Assembly: GCA_964017185.1 (NCBI GenBank)
Contig: OZ024875.1
Location: 61,871,043 to 61,935,042 of the forward strand
Direction: 5' to 3'
DNA: 64,000 nucleotides
DNA from: Rugalucina vietnamica
Taxonomy: Eukaryota > Mollusca > Bivalvia > Lucinida > Lucinidae
Both the position numbers and the translations under genes were made by a program. This document shows positions 61,167 to 64,000 of the stretch, in pieces; position 1 is the first letter of the stretch, and each line of letters starts with the position of its first letter. The notes under the pieces were generated by a model. That model did not search any database. It worked only from the letters and a program-made list of their open reading frames with translations, and was not told the DNA's origin.

Positions 61167-61334
61167 AAAAAGGTGAATGCTCTAGTACAATACAGAAACA
61201 AACAAAAATAAATGAATAAAGTCGGCTTGAAAAAATATCCGTGTAATTTAGACCCCCCCCCTCCCGACCCCATCCCCCCCCCCCCCGGCTCTTATACTGT
61301 AAACTGACTGGGGTTGACAGAAGGTCTACATGTA

Positions 61335-61500
61335 TACTTTTCATTTCTATTCTAAAACATCGATTGCGGGAACTACGCCTAGGCGTTTTCAAGTGTTCCC
61401 TCAGTCTATGCTTTGAGGTTTTGTACAAAGGCATGGATTGTGGGTACCCGTTTGAACCGCCTCGATCATGCGAAACTAACATGTATCCACATCAACGTTT
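61335..61500. mobile_element. Fold-back MITE copy K, diverged
   Basis: CTAAAACATCGATTGCGGG / CCCTCAGTCTATGCTTTGAG plus a second half core ATGGATTGTGGGTACCCG and GAACCGCCTCGAT; the ends are lost. Confidence 0.55.
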
Positions 61501-62059
61501 TTAACAAGAGGAAGAGAAGGTAAATTTCTTCTTTTTTTTTTTTCGACTGAAAATTATCGTATTAACACGTGAGAAATCCATCCAGGTGGTATAGACTTGT
61601 AATGGACATGATTTAAGCAAAAATGTGAATAACAGAGGTACAGAACTGCGCATGCTAATTAAGGTCTTTGATGTTCGCGGGTCAGCAGTAGATTCAACGT
61701 TGATTCGAGACATTATAAGACTGCTGAAAGCCACTTGTCCTATTAAAGATGTTGACTACCATATTCGTTCTAATTAACGCACATGCTCCGATATCCACAC
61801 ACCCTAGACGTTTTGAAAAACATGCTCATAAGCGCACATGACTCGACTAACATATTGGTAGCTTACACCTATTTTACGCATATATACCGTATCAAAACTT
61901 AACATTAATTGATGAATCGCTGTTTTTAAACGAATGGGACAAATGAATGACATCATCTGACATTGATATTTTTGACATACATGTTATTTCAGCAACTTTT
62001 ATATGTTGTTTCCGTTCGTAGTGTGCGCTAATTAGAACTATATTTAGTTACCTCCCCTA

Positions 62060-62597
62060 TCACACACTCACGAGTTGGAGCTACGAGTTAAGCTCCGGCC
62101 ACTTTTTTGGTGAACTCGTAGCAACTCGTACAGAAGTCGCCATATGTCGGCGGTTGTTGTACATTAGTCTTCTAAACTCGTAGCAACTCGTAGCTGTCGT
62201 GGAAATGCTTAAAATTCTCGTAGCAACTCACCGTGTAAAAGTGGGAGGGGCATGGGCGAAGCGTAACTCGTACTGATCTAGTAGCTTATCGACAGAACTC
62301 GTAGTAGTGTCGTAGGATGTCGTGCATTGTCGGCGTCTTGTCAAATATGGCGAGTAACCTACGAGTTACCTACGAGTTGCTACCATATTCAAGGCGTCTT
62401 CTCGCGAGTTGCTACGACATCTCGCGTGTTTACTACGACATTCCTACGAGTATCCGCGAGTTTCCACGACTTACATCGTATGAATCTCGTGTAGAACTCG
62501 TAAGACATTATAACTCGTGGCAATTCGTGCGACAAGCGGCGAGTTATGATTTGAGCTAAATCGTAGCATGTCGTAGCTTCAACTCGTGAGTGTGTGA
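62060..62597. mobile_element. Self-similar inverted-repeat element, ACTCGTAGCA family
   Basis: The ends TCACACACTCACGAGTTGG and (reverse complement of the right) TCACACACTCACGAGTTGA are nearly identical over about 27 bases. The left half is full of ACTCGTAGCAACTCGTA words, the right half of their complements (TACGAGTTGCTACGA) then ACTCGTGGCAA again. Similar words continue outside to about 62700. No coding frame of note. Confidence 0.8.
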
Positions 62598-62700
62598 CAG
62601 CTTTTAATTTTTTCCAACTTAACTCGTGGCAACTCGCGCGACAAGCGCCGACTTATAACTCGTACCAACTCGTAGCATGTCGCAGCTTCAACTCATGGCA

Positions 62701-64000
62701 GTCCCTTTTAACTTTACTTTAAGTTATTTTGAAAAGTTGTAGTTACCTGTAAGTGCACTGTGTGGCGTGTGTGCTAATTACATGTATCTGTATCTGACAC
62801 CTCTATTGAGTATTACATGGAGTGCATGCGCAAATGACCGACATCAAAAAATAAAAGTTCTGGTTAAAAAACTGGTTCATAGGGAAATATTTTAGCAAAT
62901 TAGAACGAATACGAAATATTTTGTATTCTATTTTGTACATAAACAACGTATTCTACGGGACATTCTGCTCGAGCTTAATGAAATATATTGACACGCATTT
63001 GAATACCCAAACAAAATCCCTATCAGAATAACCGATTTTATTTATCAATAAATTCGAGTAGATCTACCTGAAATGCATTCTTCCGGCAAGGAGCGTTGAC
63101 TGTATGGCCTGTATATGCCTATACTTTAGCAGCCCAGAACACTGTTATTAAGATCCCGATGCTGATCCTGTAAACTGTGGACAATAGTTCCATGTGTTAT
63201 AAAGAGATAGGTGTTAAGATATTTATAAATTCTGTCATCATTGGTTAGAAATTGAAGTTTCCGTGGGGTAGGGGGTCAAAATTTCATCACTACAGAAAGA
63301 TAGAAACTTTGTTTTTTTTTCTTGCATGGTGACCATTGTTGTTACTAATGTTTGTACTTTAGAGCATTCAGTCGACAGACACATGCAAGAATCATGTAAA
63401 ATGCACAGAAAATGTTTAAATATTTGCATTATATTAAATATTGTTAGAAAAACTTTTAGGAGGTACCTGTATAGCATTTCTGCCTATGGAATATAAGATT
63501 GCCATATATACTCTATATATAACAAATGCAAAAAGTGTTGTCTCCAATCTGTCGCGAAGTTCGCGATACTTTTTGTTGTTACTATTATTTTCATTTATAT
63601 TGTTTTGTTTAATCACCCAGTGCTCCAAATAACATTTGTTCTTCTTTCACCTTGCTCCATTTGACGTCGCACTTATTGACCGGTGTATTATGGAGCAGCA
63701 TGAGCTGCACGTGTAATATGTGCATGGAGCAGCACTGATTACATGTGCAGCATGCTGTTCATGAGTATCTTGAGTATGGAGCACTGGGCTATATAAAGCT
63801 TGGAAATTTTGTTGCTCAAATAATGATACAAAAAGTTAAATACAATGATATGGATGTTTGCTGTTAAAATAGAATAAAAATATTGTGTGTGGAATAAATT
63901 GTGTTTAGTGTTCAATATCCGCTGCCGTAGAGAAAAAAGCCAAAAAGGGCAACAATTAGGATCTCTGCGACATCGATTGGTGCCGGAACCCGGGAACGTG
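62701..64000. other. Window end, no gene recognised
   Basis: Unique AT-rich DNA. Near 63684-63785 the word ATGGAGCAGCA and its relatives recur in a short cluster. Nothing else can be supported. Confidence 0.5.

Overview
This is a eukaryotic, animal nuclear DNA window. It is AT-rich by eye, has long introns with GT-AG splice sites, and is full of dispersed and tandem repeats. A bivalve mollusc is the best guess. The basis is the repeat style (AGGTCAAGGTCAT-rich arrays ending in a GCTCACCTGAGCC-type hairpin, many fold-back MITEs) together with a NIT-domain guanylate cyclase and a CBM14 chitin-binding protein. Species cannot be named from sequence alone.

I reconstructed four protein-coding genes exon by exon; reading frame is kept across every splice junction. 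(1) An amidase-signature hydrolase, + strand, 9539-19684, 12 exons, 512 aa, with the Lys-Ser-Ser triad intact. (2) A secreted protein with about four CBM14/peritrophin-A-like modules, + strand, 24072-25641, 3 exons, 328 aa. (3) A short single-pass cadherin-like protein, - strand, 35124-27480, 9 exons, 675 aa. (4) A NIT-domain receptor guanylate cyclase, + strand, 42408-56152, 11 exons, 687 aa; a Gly replaces one of its two metal-binding Asp residues. The four genes show no evident functional link; this is an ordinary neighbourhood of unrelated animal genes, not an operon or cluster.

The rest is repeat-dominated. 1-1230: 161-bp satellite. 2338-8885: a 6.5-kb stretch bracketed by a perfect 28-bp inverted repeat, filled with nested repeats including a 465-bp tandem array. 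20.75-22.16 kb: another 465-bp array. 34-42 kb: fold-back elements, a pair of about 480-bp copies in opposite orientation, and decayed LINEs. 43.3-49.9 kb (intron 2 of the cyclase): several inverted-repeat elements nested in one another plus a 2.7-kb array of a 41-bp repeat. 56.2-64 kb: microsatellites, a 46-bp tandem array, a LINE remnant and another self-similar inverted-repeat element.

The most unusual pattern is a set of five unrelated element families sharing one architecture: terminal inverted repeats around an interior made of degenerate copies of a short motif. One is flanked by TAA on both sides and carries a fragment like a PIF/Harbinger transposase, which suggests how at least that family moves.
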